A stretch of 64,000 nt of DNA from NCBI GenBank assembly GCA_013365325.1, contig JABVXV010000255.1, positions 1 through 64,000 on the forward strand, written 5' to 3'. This document shows positions 52,694 through 64,000 of this stretch, in pieces. Below the pieces are notes generated by a model that saw only the letters and a program-made list of their open reading frames with translations, was not told the origin of the DNA and searched no databases. The position numbers were made by a program, and so were the translations under genes. The stretch is from Dipetalonema caudispina (Eukaryota; Nematoda; Chromadorea; Rhabditida; Onchocercidae). The first letter of the stretch is position 1. Each line of letters begins with the position of its first letter.

Positions 52694-55217
52694 TTAATCA
52701 GAAATCTATTTGAATTACACAAATTCAAAAACCACCAATATCGTGAAATATTTTTCTAATACTTTTGTAGTATATTTTACTGACCCTATTTTTTACTTAT
52801 AATTAATGATATTATTGGTCGACAAAATTTAATAATTTTGTTAAAATTATTAAATGCATACAACATCGGATAGATCAAATGTTTTTCCCACTTCTCTATT
52901 AAAAAAAAAAAAGAAATATTGTCGAGATTGAACTCTTCTGAATTTTATGAAAATTTTCGTTACAAAGCTTTTTTTTGTCGCTTTTTGTAGTTTAGCTTTA
53001 AAAACTTTGGAAAGTCCAGAACCTTTTTCCTTTATTGTTGTTGTTGCTACTTTCCAACACCTACCATTTCTTTAAAAACATCGGAATTGTATTATTTAAT
53101 TACTGTACTAATACCAAATCTTTCTTTCTCATTTCCTTGAGTTATTTCCGTTGTATTCCCTTTAAATCCTCTTTCAAAATGAAACAAGAAACTGTAAACC
53201 TGAAAATAGATATAGAATTAGTGTGAGAATAAATCATCGTTATTAGCAATCTTATCTATTAATTACTCTTCGATATATAAGTTTAAATGTTACTGTCATA
53301 ATAAACAAATGATTCCTAATTTCCTTGAAAGCAGTCAAGCTGGAATTACTGTTTATCATATCTCCCCATTGATTCTATGACTAAGTTCATTTATCATTTA
53401 TCACAACACAAAATCCACTCTCATAATATATCATAAATTGCAAATAAATATGTTGTTAAAACGAACTTATCATTATCAGCTGTATCGTAGCACTTTGCAA
53501 ATGGCTAGAAGATTTTCAAGAATTTCAATGAAACCGACCCACATTATCAAATTTTTGAATTACGACCTGCCCACTTCAACTTTATCTCTTCTTTGGGGAA
53601 AACTAAATCCTGGTTACCTCAAATCTTGTAAATGAGCAACCTATCCTTCACCTTCAAAAAAAAAAAAAAAAAGGAAAAAAGGAAAAAAAAAAAAACAAAA
53701 CCCATTTTTTCGGCTCAAATTTAAATTATTTATGTGGCAAAACAAAAGCAAAAACAATCCGTTGATATGTTCATGGAAAAAAGAAGAAAGTTAGCGGTTA
53801 TTTATTATGGAATGCAAAAGAAGAAAAAGCATATATATATATATATATAACTTCATAAAAATAATAAAACTTATAATAAATTATGCACAATAGAACATAA
53901 AAACAATAAAATCTACATTGAATTATGCACAGCAGAATATACATGCACAACAAGAAATGTAAGTGAAATCAGATACAAGCCGTATAATTTTCCAACATTA
54001 ACAAAGGTATATTTTGGAAGAAGATACTTCAAATAGTTTTCGTTCGTATGGCACCTAATTCCTGTAGCCATAATTGCTTCACATTGCAAATGGTTGTATA
54101 CAGTGGAATTATCAGCAAATCAATCGTCCTTACTAGCTGATACCAGTATAACTACCAGCTTTCCAAACTAATCCTTGCACTATTTACTTGTTTCCACATG
54201 TTTCCATTATCATTCCATCACAAAAACTTGATGAACATACTAGATAATGGGTAAAAAAAAGAATATGAATAATTACCAAAGTTGAACTTTTTCCATTAAA
54301 AACAAGAATTTTTGTACAATCAATCGGTTTCAATTCCTATAGAACTCTTCCATGTTGAGCCAGAATATACAATATAATCGTGTTTTCAAATATATATGCA
54401 TAATATAAATTTTTAAAATCTAACCTAAATACCTGAATATTTCGTCAACAGAACAGATAACACAAAAAAAATCATGACCGAAATATTTCAGAGAAATTGA
54501 AAAGTTACATTTGCTTGTCAGCAAACTACCATGAACAGACCATGAAAAAACAGAATGGTTTCACTGCAAGTGCTGTATATCTCCTGGTGCAATTAAACCA
54601 AGACCGGATGAATAAGATGGAAAAGGGTATACTACACTGAATAAGTGAACAGTTCAGCTAATGCAGCTAAAATATAATACGAACATCCAAAGTATCATAA
54701 AAAAAAGTGTAAAGAACACAGGCACAGAATAACAATACAGAAAAAGGATGGGAGTTTTCTAATACGCATAGAAAGAAATGTTGTACACAAATAAATGGAC
54801 AATATAATACTCAAATACAACTCTTTGAACCTCCTTACTTCATATATTTCCGAGAAATAAAAAGAATGAATATCTATTTGAAAAAACAAATCCAGTTTTA
54901 ATGATAAATATCATAAATAACAATGAAAAGTCCAGAAATAAATCTGAGAAATAGTATCAAAATAGTATATCTTCGATCACATTCCGTGTTTGCCACCACT
55001 CTCAATTCAGTACTTTCAGCTGCACTCGAACTATTGATCAGTTACACAATAAACTGACCAAAGAATGCAGGTGCAGTGGTAATATACGTTCACTTCAACA
55101 CAGTTTAACATGACTCAACTTGCTAACCCGTATCAAAAAATAATTTACACCATAACATACCGTAGCTGTCGTAATGTAATGTCATGATTCCTTCTTTTAC
55201 TTTCAAATAAAAATTAG
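52694..55217. other. Intergenic DNA between convergent receptor and MON2 genes
   Basis: Both flanking genes end here, so it should hold their 3' untranslated regions. AATAAA motifs occur near 53229 and 53302 on the plus strand. No further gene is supported; the 65-codon plus frame at 53438-53635 has no splice context. A (TA)n run lies near 53831-53850. Confidence 0.5.
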
Positions 55218-58200
55218 TTAATGCCGTTCTTTATCGAACTTATGTACATTCAGCAGCAATAATATCTGATACGATTTAAGAGCAGTAATCAATGCTTGTT
55301 CGACCTGAAACAATTTTTTGTAATAATTCTGCAGTTGGTCATTAAAATCTTAATAAAAGCCACCATGCAAAATCATCAGCAAAACTGTCAGTGATATGCA
55401 AAACAGAAAGAACATTCTCATAAAATTTGAAATATTACGTAATAGAGGTAGAGAAGTATTGAAATATTATGTAATAGAGGTATAGAATCGCATAGTGTTA
55501 AAGCAAGACAGAATTCACTTTCCGGTAGTTACGATTGAAATGGAAACATGTTGCAACTACAATACGACGAAAAAAGTTTGAACGTACATACTACCATAAG
55601 CATAATTGGAAAACGATTATCAAAATTTAACGGTTATAAAAAATAAACAGTATTATGTATTAAAACTAGAAACCTGAGGATCTGCTTTTGTACTTGCAAC
55701 ACAGTCTACAAGAGTTGGATAGAGATTAACGAGTTCTGTATAGAATTCTAAATTGAAATTGTCAGCATGACGTACAAGCCCTTCGATAAGTGTACTCACG
55801 GCATGCAATACAGACGTCATTTCAACAATTCTTTCCTGCGAAAGGCGCAACTGTCCAGCGTTTAGTTGATCACGTACGAAGGATAACATTACCTACATAA
55901 AAAAAAAAAACATTTGATTCATTCAGAAATGTCTTACAAAAAGCATAAAACAATATTAGAAACATAGCATAATACGTGTAAAATATGACAAAACAGTAAC
56001 TAAAATATCTACAGCTATGAGAAAATGGTCAGATAAATGATTACTTCTTTGCACCTAGCCAGCAGTGACGAGATTGCGGAAGTACCTAAACTTGATGATG
56101 CAATACACTGTCTTCTTTTTTCACTTCCACTTGCTTCTTTGATATCGTCAGTAACTGATTCTTAAAAAAAAAAAAATAAAAATTTAGGTCCTAACTAATC
56201 AATCTGCCAAAAGATACTAATAATCTAAAATAACGAATCACATTTTATCTGCAAAACTTGGGCCAAAATAAAATGAGGCAAATATGAATTACACCATCAA
56301 CTGAACTGAACTGAAGTGCAGCTTAAGACAAATTTCATTATACATTTGTTCGAAATGGTCTCGTCAAAAATTTCGAATCTTAATTACCAATATAATTCAT
56401 ACCACCAAGAAAATGTGCTGATGCCGTACTTCGCACGATATCCGGTTGCTCCTCATTCTGACTCATTGATAACAGCGCTTCAAAGCATACTTTGGACAAC
56501 TCTGCTCGTTGTGCATATGTGTCTAAAGCTACAAGAAAATTTTACCACTAAATGCTACGTGGGAAAAAACTAAATTTAACAAGGGTTTTCGACTAAATCA
56601 CAGGTAAGAAGCACTGTTTTGAATAAGTATATGATTCCACAATCACAAATTTGAAGAAACACAGCAACATTAATGGTGGCCTGTGTAATTTCAAACCCAC
56701 AATAAAACGGTACCAAAGACGTCAGAGGAATCTACAGTGCTTATAGAACCACGATTCAGTATATCGATTATTTTCTGGATAAAATCTGCTGGCAATACAC
56801 TTGCGTAAGGCAACATCTAAAATGAACATTTTCTTTATAGATAAAGAAGAGATGAATCTAAAAGAGCAGAATGTGAATTTCTTTTCTTTGTTAAATCATA
56901 TGATGATGTATTTGAAAAAACACCTGCTTATAACCATGAAAAATTATTTCAGCAGAATAAATTTGAATTTTTACCTCAGTTCTGACCAGTTCTATCAATT
57001 GGCAATCGATAAATTCATGTCTTTTCCGCTCATCAGCATTTAATGGACATGAAGGACGACTGGAAAGCAGGGAAAAAATAATCAAAGTAAATTACAGATG
57101 ATAAAATTAACCATTTTGATTTCTCAAGTTGCACGTCGTCATTTGAAAATATTCAAGCTCTACATAAAATGTTAAAATGCAAAGCAAAGCTACTTAGAAA
57201 CATAAAGTATGAGTTCTAATTTACCTATTGTTGAACAAAAAACGATCTAACGTATCAGCAATCACTGGCCAAATGGCGTGAAAATAACGAGCTGAAATTT
57301 TCTTTCATACATCGATTAACAATGAAAATTTATTACAAATTGCAAGTTATTTGTTTGATCACAAAATACTTCCAAAATTTGAGCATTTTTTTTTTCGGGC
57401 GAAATAGATCTGAAAGAGAGAGGTTATCCAATGCCCTTAAATAACCACTTTTTGATGCAGTTTTGGTAAATAATTTTCTGCATATTCTAAAAAATGAAGG
57501 ACTCACACTGCTGTCTGGCAATAGGAAGGCCTAATCGTAAAACCGTAACGAATGCTGATGCTGCCGCTTTCCATGTACTTTGAGAGGGGCATTGGTATTT
57601 CAATTCCATTGGTTGTGCCAAACACTGAACAAAAATTTTTGGGAAATTAATGCATGTTAGTTTGATAGAATAAGAAGATAATACCAAGAAATAGCACCGA
57701 AAAAATAATATTCAATGCTGCAGGAGAGTTGAGGGGGAGTTCAAACAAATGACAGAGTAGCTACCGAACAGATTAAAGCGTATCGCTAAATAACCACTAC
57801 TTGAAGTCTCATTTGGACGACACTATGAGATATGGTGATCTTAATAACAATCTGTACTTGATCAATTCTTAGATCTGCCACGAACGGAAGTGTTGATAAC
57901 ATTTCGTTCAAACCAACTTTCTACTACTATAAATGCGCTGAGTTGAACATCCGAACAATGTTGGAAATCAAAAAAGAGACGCACCTTAACAATATCAACA
58001 AATACAGTAGACTGGACAATTTCCTGGAAATGAGCGGTACCTGCATAGAATTCCACCACTGTTCGTAATGACAATTCCGCAAAAACCACCATGTTTTGTA
58101 CTCCTTTCTAGAATTGTAAAATGAAACAATTGATTTTTCTTTCTGTTGTATTTAAGCAATTATGAAAGAATTTTACATACATTATGTGAATTCACGATTG

Positions 58201-61200
58201 GAATAAGCTAAGATATGCACTAAAATTTCAAAGAAATAAACAAAATGAACATTTTCAGCTTTGTTTGGCTCATATACGGTGACCGGTGGATGGACAGCAA
58301 AAGTTGTGAAATCAAGCATCAAACGAATGAGGTCAGGCAAAGCTGGGCGTAGCGATGAACCTGTTTCCAACATATCCTGCAAGAATGTCTGTCAAATAGC
58401 CTTTCCGATCAGAAATCATAATTTTGAACCAGAGCAGTCGAAACTAACTGTTCAACAAACCTGATATATAATTCGAACACAATTGAGAACGACTTCTAGA
58501 GTTGGAGTAATATCATTTGGATTCGACAATATAAACGGAACTTGTTCGGCAGTCAATGGTACACTAACAATACCCTAAAATAGCCAGCAATATTTAATTT
58601 ATCACCTGAGATATTTATAAAGAATTCATATTACCTTCAAAATACTCGGTACTTCATCATATTTCAAATCATCACACGGGATTTTCTTTCGAACTCGTTC
58701 AAACAAAGGAACGAATATGTGAAGTAGAGTGATGAGATGCATTTGTCCAGGGATAAAATTCCCTCCATTCCTAAAATTTCAACCTATAAATTTTCGTAAA
58801 ATATGAAAACCTATCAGAAATGTTACATTTCAAAAGGACTTCTAAAGCCATTCAATAAGCAAATTACGAGGGTAATGTAGTTGGCAAACATTAATAAGAA
58901 GAAGACCAACTTGGCATTATAAGGCCATAAGGGGACCGAAATATTGCTTGGGCTAACCAAATTATTTGAAAACTCATACTACAATCCTAATTTCACCTTC
59001 CAATCAGCGATAAATTGGAAATCTAATAATCTTGAACGCCGAAACAAATTTTACCTCTCAGGTAAAAGCACTGTAGCATCCGATGGCAAATCAATTTTGA
59101 AAACTTTGGTCAGAACCAACGTCCGTGATATGGCCATCCAGCTCTTAAACAACCGTAATATTTTGCAGCAACTATAGAATGATGGAAATTAAGAAATAAA
59201 AAAAAACGAGATGAACAATCAGTTATAAATTCATAACTTTCAGCTAAATTTTATATACAGAGATGCCTTTACCACAAATTATAATGATTTCAACACAAGC
59301 ATGAAAGATACCTTCCAAGAGGTAATCCATAAATGTTCTGGCAAAGTAGGCGCTTCATCACCAACATAATTTCCATAGGTGCAGCTATAATATACAGTTA
59401 CATATAACGAGAATATACAAGTACTATATTAATGAAAAGTCGATCCTTCGAAGGTCTAGTGTCGTTCTTCCAAAAAAAAAAAAAAAAAAAAAAAAAAAAC
59501 CAAAAGTAAAAAAAAAAAGCACAGAACAATCATTAAACTACAGCTGTTAACCACAGATCAAAAAACGACTTACTTGGCAAACCTTTCTCTCTTAACCATT
59601 TCAAAGCCTTGTGATGGTATTCTTCCCAATAACAATTCCTGCAAACGTCTCTCATATTTATCTGAAGAGTCATAATGAACTTTGAAACAAATGGAACAAA
59701 AAAGTGAACCGATCGAGTCCAAGCAGAAATGCTCGCTAGGCATTGAAAATTTTGAGAACACCAATGAGGGCTTAAAGTGATGTTTCGGACTACTGTTTGG
59801 TTTTGGCAACTTTCGAAGAAATGCAAGGAAAATTTTAGCTTCATAAATACAAACCTGGAAGCTCTTAAGTGCAGCCAATGTCATTTCACTATTATCAGAT
59901 GCAGCCAAGTATTCAATGTAATGGAGAAGAGTTGCCCAGACTGCTGGGAAGTCATCTGAAATGCATCAATGATTGCTGATTTCTACTCAAAACTCAATAC
60001 ACAATCCTTGCTTCCTTAATCACAGCGCGATTCAAATTGTAAAATAACAGTTATCTGAAATGCCTAAAAAAATAAAGTGAACTGACCAAGGGCAAGTAGA
60101 AGTGTTCGTTGGGCATTGAAAATTTTGACAACACCACTGAGGGTTTGAACTGACGTTTCAGCCCACTGTTTCGATTCAGTATCTCTCGAATGATGTATAA
60201 GTATGTTTGAAGCACCCAAAGCCGAACTATCCGTTCGCGTTGTTGATGCGCTAAGTGTTAAAGCACGTACTTTGTCTAACATTGGGAAAAGTATCTGAAA
60301 TTCAAGCATTTCTTTTATTATCCACTCTATGAATTCTATGAAAGTTGAAAATTTAAGCTTAAAGCATCGATATTAAAATTTACATAATAAAGGTTGCAAA
60401 TAGTGTACTTTCAAGACCCAAAAAGGAAAAAGATTGGTATTTCAATACCTTCCAGACCATATGCTTCCATGTTACTGGTTTCAGCGCCAAACCATGCGCA
60501 GCAATTGTTTGTAACAACGTCTGACAAGCACTTTTACGAACTGGTGGTCTAACATCAACGCACAATTCGGATAGACAGTTGTATAGCACTAGCCAAATTG
60601 TTTCACTTTCTTTCTGCGAAAGTTTTGGATTTTTCCGGTATACAAAATCAGAAATTGTCCACTGAAATGAGTAAATCGTTTTAATTTTGAAAAAATGCAG
60701 CTGAAAGTCACATATACATCTTAATTTCAAGGTTGTGGCTAAAATTATTCAAATCATCCGTATAAAATTCACCAACTGCCCCAAAGCTGAGAGAGATATA
60801 TTCAATTCGCACTGCTGAGAACCATATTTTGCATCAGTTTCAACCAGCAGCTGAATACAATGAAAGGGTAATATTTCGAGGAAATCTGTAATCATCAAAG
60901 CCACCGCCTCATAACTTTGTTTCACCAGCACTTCATCGTAACTAAAATTTAGAAAAAAAATTTTTTTTCAAATTTCAGAGAAATCTTTTAGAAAAATTTG
61001 ATTTTTTCTGGCAATGAATTCTTGTTTCTATAGAAAATTTAACGTAATCAGCACGTTACAGCCAAGAGATAACTATTCATTTCTACAGAAATGTTTGAGC
61101 AGTTCTGAAAGCATAGCCAAAAATGAAAAATTCAAACAAGCTATTTCAGCCCCTGTTAGCCTTCTATTAGGTAAATTAAAGTAAACAGTTCAATAACTGC

Positions 61201-63967
61201 ATGGTAAACTAAGTCGAACTGCAATAGCCAAAAAATAAAAATGTAAAATTTGAAAACTGCAATAAAAAGCAACCTTAATTTCCCAGCCACAACAACACGA
61301 ACAGTTTCAATAACGGTTGGCCACTGATCAGAAGTTAACTGCTGTCCAGCTGACTGCAGTACATTTACAAGGCATTCGATTTGCTTCCGGCGCACATCTG
61401 TATATTCAATTTCGGACATTGACGACAAAGGTGACAGTATCAACTGCTGACGCTTCTGTAAATAGATGACATGAAATGAATTTAAATGTGAATATTTAAA
61501 AAGCATCGATAATCCAAACGATTCCTAAAAACCATGACGACAACAGGACCACCGGGAAATTTGAAGGAGTTCATTTTCATTTCTCTTATAATCTTATCAA
61601 TATCGCCCCGATTCCTGTTAATTTATACCATATCGAAGAATCCAAGTTAAAACTAGCAAAAACATAGAAATGTTAAAAAAGATAAATTTCCATAAAGATT
61701 GAGAACACCCGCCCTGTAACTATGCAATACTAATAAAATACAACAAACCGATTCTGTGATCGCAGTTTTAACTTTTAAAGCACTTTTCACCAATACTGTT
61801 AACGCCTGTGCACCCCACTCTCGCAGTTTTGCATAAGGATGTCCTGATACCTTTAATCATATAAATACTTTATAAATCTATTTTTCACTTGCTTGGATAA
61901 GTAATAGGAAAATTTAAGTACACATATAAACATCAGTGATATGTTACCTCAATAAGATGAGCCGTTACAGGTCTCCAAAATACTTCTAAACGTTGAAGAT
62001 TTGCCATTCCTGTCTGCTGTAGTTTCGCAACAGGGAAAAAAGAAGGTTCACGAGAACCATTTTGTGACACCTAAAATCCTCTTTACTGTGTTTATAAATA
62101 CTTCGAGTTCTGAACCAAATAAAAATTCAGAAATTCAAAAGTTGCTTACGGTCATTGCCTCAGAAGAAAGTTTACATAACGCTGCAATCACATGGTGCAA
62201 TGCAACATCGTCAAGTCCCGCTGTTGAATCAAACAATTTATTCAACATAGCTGCCTAAATTTTAAGAAATTTCAAAAGCAAAGAAATTTATTGTATTCAT
62301 AAATATGCCAATTTTTTAAATGAGTTAATAACACTCTCTCTAAATATGAAAATGATCAAACATACTACAACGGGAACATCAGCCATCGCAGCTGTTGTAA
62401 GAACATTGGTATTAGAGTGCGAACCAGTTACTAATGAAGTTCCATCAATGGCTTCACCTGGAATTGGATTAATGTATAAAGAATGTAGAGTATTTATATT
62501 TGCAGAGCATACTACTTTTTAATATGGCTTGAACGAATTACTCAGAATTGCTAAAAATTTGAAATCACTACTTCTAACTTTCATATGCACAACCAATTGT
62601 TTTGATTACATGACATACCATCAGACCGAAATCCACCTTGCATACTTGGGGTCATCCCCAAAATCCATACTAAATGTTGCATTGAAGCTAGCACAAGATG
62701 CCAGCAATCACCCAAATCTTGACCATTAGTTTGAGCGGAGCTTATAAGTATACGTGCCACTTGCACATTTTTGGCAGTTAACTAAAGAACATAAAACTTT
62801 GTACGACGAATGCAGAATATCACTGAATACATTTACAACGAAATTTTGAACTATAAAAATTTTCCGAAAAAAATTATCGAAACTGAAGTGAGTTCCAGAT
62901 CTGAACGAAAGGAACATACCATCACAGTTCCACTGTAAAAGTTTAAAGGAAGTGAAGGAGTTGGACAAATAGTACTAACAGCTATAATTTGACATGGCTG
63001 ACTTGATACTGATTCATTTTCATCCTTTTCCAATTTAGAACCTTGAAATAAGGAAATTTATAATATTTCAATGACCATCACCGTAAGAGGCACTAAACAC
63101 ATACATTATCCAAAACGTAAAAACAATACAAAGAAAGAGATGTGAAATTTTTTGAAAACACAACATGTAAATTTATGTATGTGATTAAAGACAAAAAAAC
63201 GTCATCAAGATGCTAATACTCGACCAGATCTCGCGTATTGTAACAATATCTACGATGTGATGAATGTTCAAACGATAATCTAGCAATTATTAGTGATCGG
63301 AAAGACTTTTAGCAACATACCAGTCAAAACATCCTTGTTCGAATGAGAATTAGATGAAATTAAAGATCCTGGTATGGCACTTAAGCCACCTGAAGCACTT
63401 GCTATTCTCACCAAATATTTTGGAGGCAACGCAGCTTTACATAGTGCAAAATATGCAGCATCACGGCCAGCTGTATGACCCAAACGACAGGATAAAAGTG
63501 TCATCGTGACGAAGCATTTCAAGAGCTGTTCTGTTACCGATTCATCGATGCTAAAATCAAGCATGCAAGAAAAACCTTGAACAATCGAAAGAAAATGAAG
63601 TGATAAACGATTTTATAAAGATATTCTCAAAGTGTTTCGAAAACATACAAAAATTTATTTTGAGAAATCAAAGTACAGAGATACCACATATAACTTATCA
63701 CTTGTTGACTGGAGCGCTTAAAATCATCCTTACCTTGCATCCAGAAAAAGTGAAATTGCAACCAAAAGGCTTGTATAAGTTGACTGATACAGCTCTCGTG
63801 CTATATCTGCAAATACTGGATGAAAAGAGCTTAACTAATCAAATTGACAAACTTCTCATACATATTTAAACAGATTAACAAAATTACTCTTGTATTCATT
63901 GCAACCTTTTTTTTCCTTTCGAGAGCGCAGAGATTCAATAGCTTCGAAAATTGACTGGCAGCAGCTG
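55218..63967 (-). CDS. mon-2: MON2 homologue, C-terminal two thirds (5' part outside window)
   Basis: About 30 exons, from one starting near 63964-63967 to the stop TAA at 55218-55220, encode about 1,190 residues that align by eye with the human MON2 C-terminal region. Examples are [109 protein letters not shown] and [13 protein letters not shown]2 is a large helical-repeat protein related to Arf-GEFs but lacking the Sec7 domain. It works at the trans-Golgi and endosomes with DOP1 (PAD-1) and P4-type flippases (TAT-5/ATP9A) in endosome-to-Golgi recycling. Every junction is in phase except within the exon at 62366-62458, which needs a 34-nt intron or contains a one-base shift. The N-terminal DCB/HUS part lies beyond the right edge. 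Confidence 0.92.
55427..55490. repeat. Two-copy 32-bp tandem duplication in the last MON2 intron
   Basis: The units at 55427-55458 and 55459-55490 share TTGAAATATTA(C/T)GTAATAG and a GAGGTA core, with only a few differences toward the end. It lies within the final intron (55305-55673) and looks like a recent local duplication. Confidence 0.85.
59698..59838 (-). pseudogene. Decayed duplicate of a MON2 exon inside a MON2 intron
   Basis: About 140 bp in the intron between the exons ending at 59855 and starting at 59638 resemble the MON2 exon at 60087-60294 and its donor flank. The best-matching block shares TCAAAATTTTCAATGCC, with roughly three quarters identity over about 105 bp. In the frame equivalent to the real exon it carries three stops, where the parent has Trp (in KQWAET), Gln (in SVQTLS) and Gln (in NAQRT), so it cannot be a working alternative exon. 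I read it as an old local segmental duplication of the exon and adjoining intron, now decaying. Confidence 0.8.
62392..62425 (-). other. mon-2: Candidate 34-nt intron (or frameshift) in MON2
   Basis: Read straight through, the exon 62458-62366 loses its frame: the sequence around CTTTACAACAG shifts by one base and meets TGA. Removing 34 bases (GTTCGC donor, TTACAACAG acceptor) restores a frame reading [14 protein letters not shown], which matches the MON2 family around LTTAVMTDLPVI. Without the intron, the alternative is a one-base insertion in the CTTTACA run. The next shortest introns I measured in this window are about 60 bp. Confidence 0.5.
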
Positions 63968-64000
63968 CTTATACAATAATAAGTTAAAGATAATGAATAA

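Noticed and set aside
63600..63869. Plus-strand 89-codon open frame of protein-like composition
   Set aside because: It lacks an ATG start and lies antisense to a MON2 exon (63734-63815) whose frame and phases match the family ([15 protein letters not shown]). It is a shadow of that exon.

Overview
The window looks like nuclear genomic DNA of a parasitic nematode, most likely a filarial or other spirurid species (inference). The supporting signs are an A+T-rich sequence, many short exons, pyrimidine-rich acceptors of the TTTTCAG type, acceptor sites placed 4-20 bases before start codons (as expected for spliced-leader trans-splicing), long A/T homopolymer runs and (TAA)n/(TC)n microsatellites. 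No bacterial, viral or transposase genes were recognised. Exon boundaries come from hand reading of splice sites with phases checked arithmetically; no search was run.

Layout. 1-13 kb, mostly non-coding: an edge (TAA)n microsatellite, an unrecognised minus-strand gene (2737-4086) with a possible alternative first exon at 6199-6267, and a near-perfect 101-bp foldback at 4603-4703. 13.5-15.6 kb, plus strand: a four-exon globin of 260 residues. 17.2-38.3 kb, minus strand: a 52-exon gene of 2,461 residues for the MASK/ANKHD1/ANKRD17 scaffold (two ankyrin arrays, coiled coil, one KH domain). 39.3-48.4 kb: A+T-rich intergenic DNA with a long (TTA)n microsatellite. 48.4-52.7 kb, plus strand: a nine-exon, 450-residue seven-transmembrane receptor, probably a divergent rhodopsin-family peptide receptor. 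55.2-64 kb, minus strand: the C-terminal two thirds of MON2, running off the right edge.

The genes are independent, each with its own exons, and do not form a pathway. MASK is a Hippo/Yorkie and RNA-linked cofactor, MON2 a Golgi/endosome trafficking scaffold, and the globin and receptor are more lineage-specific. The most interesting anomalies are a spot in MON2 that needs either a 34-nt intron or a one-base frameshift, a decayed duplicate of a MON2 exon inside a nearby intron, a GC-AG intron in MASK, a C15 tract just before a MASK splice acceptor, and the foldback element. I did not find a clearly new multi-gene system.
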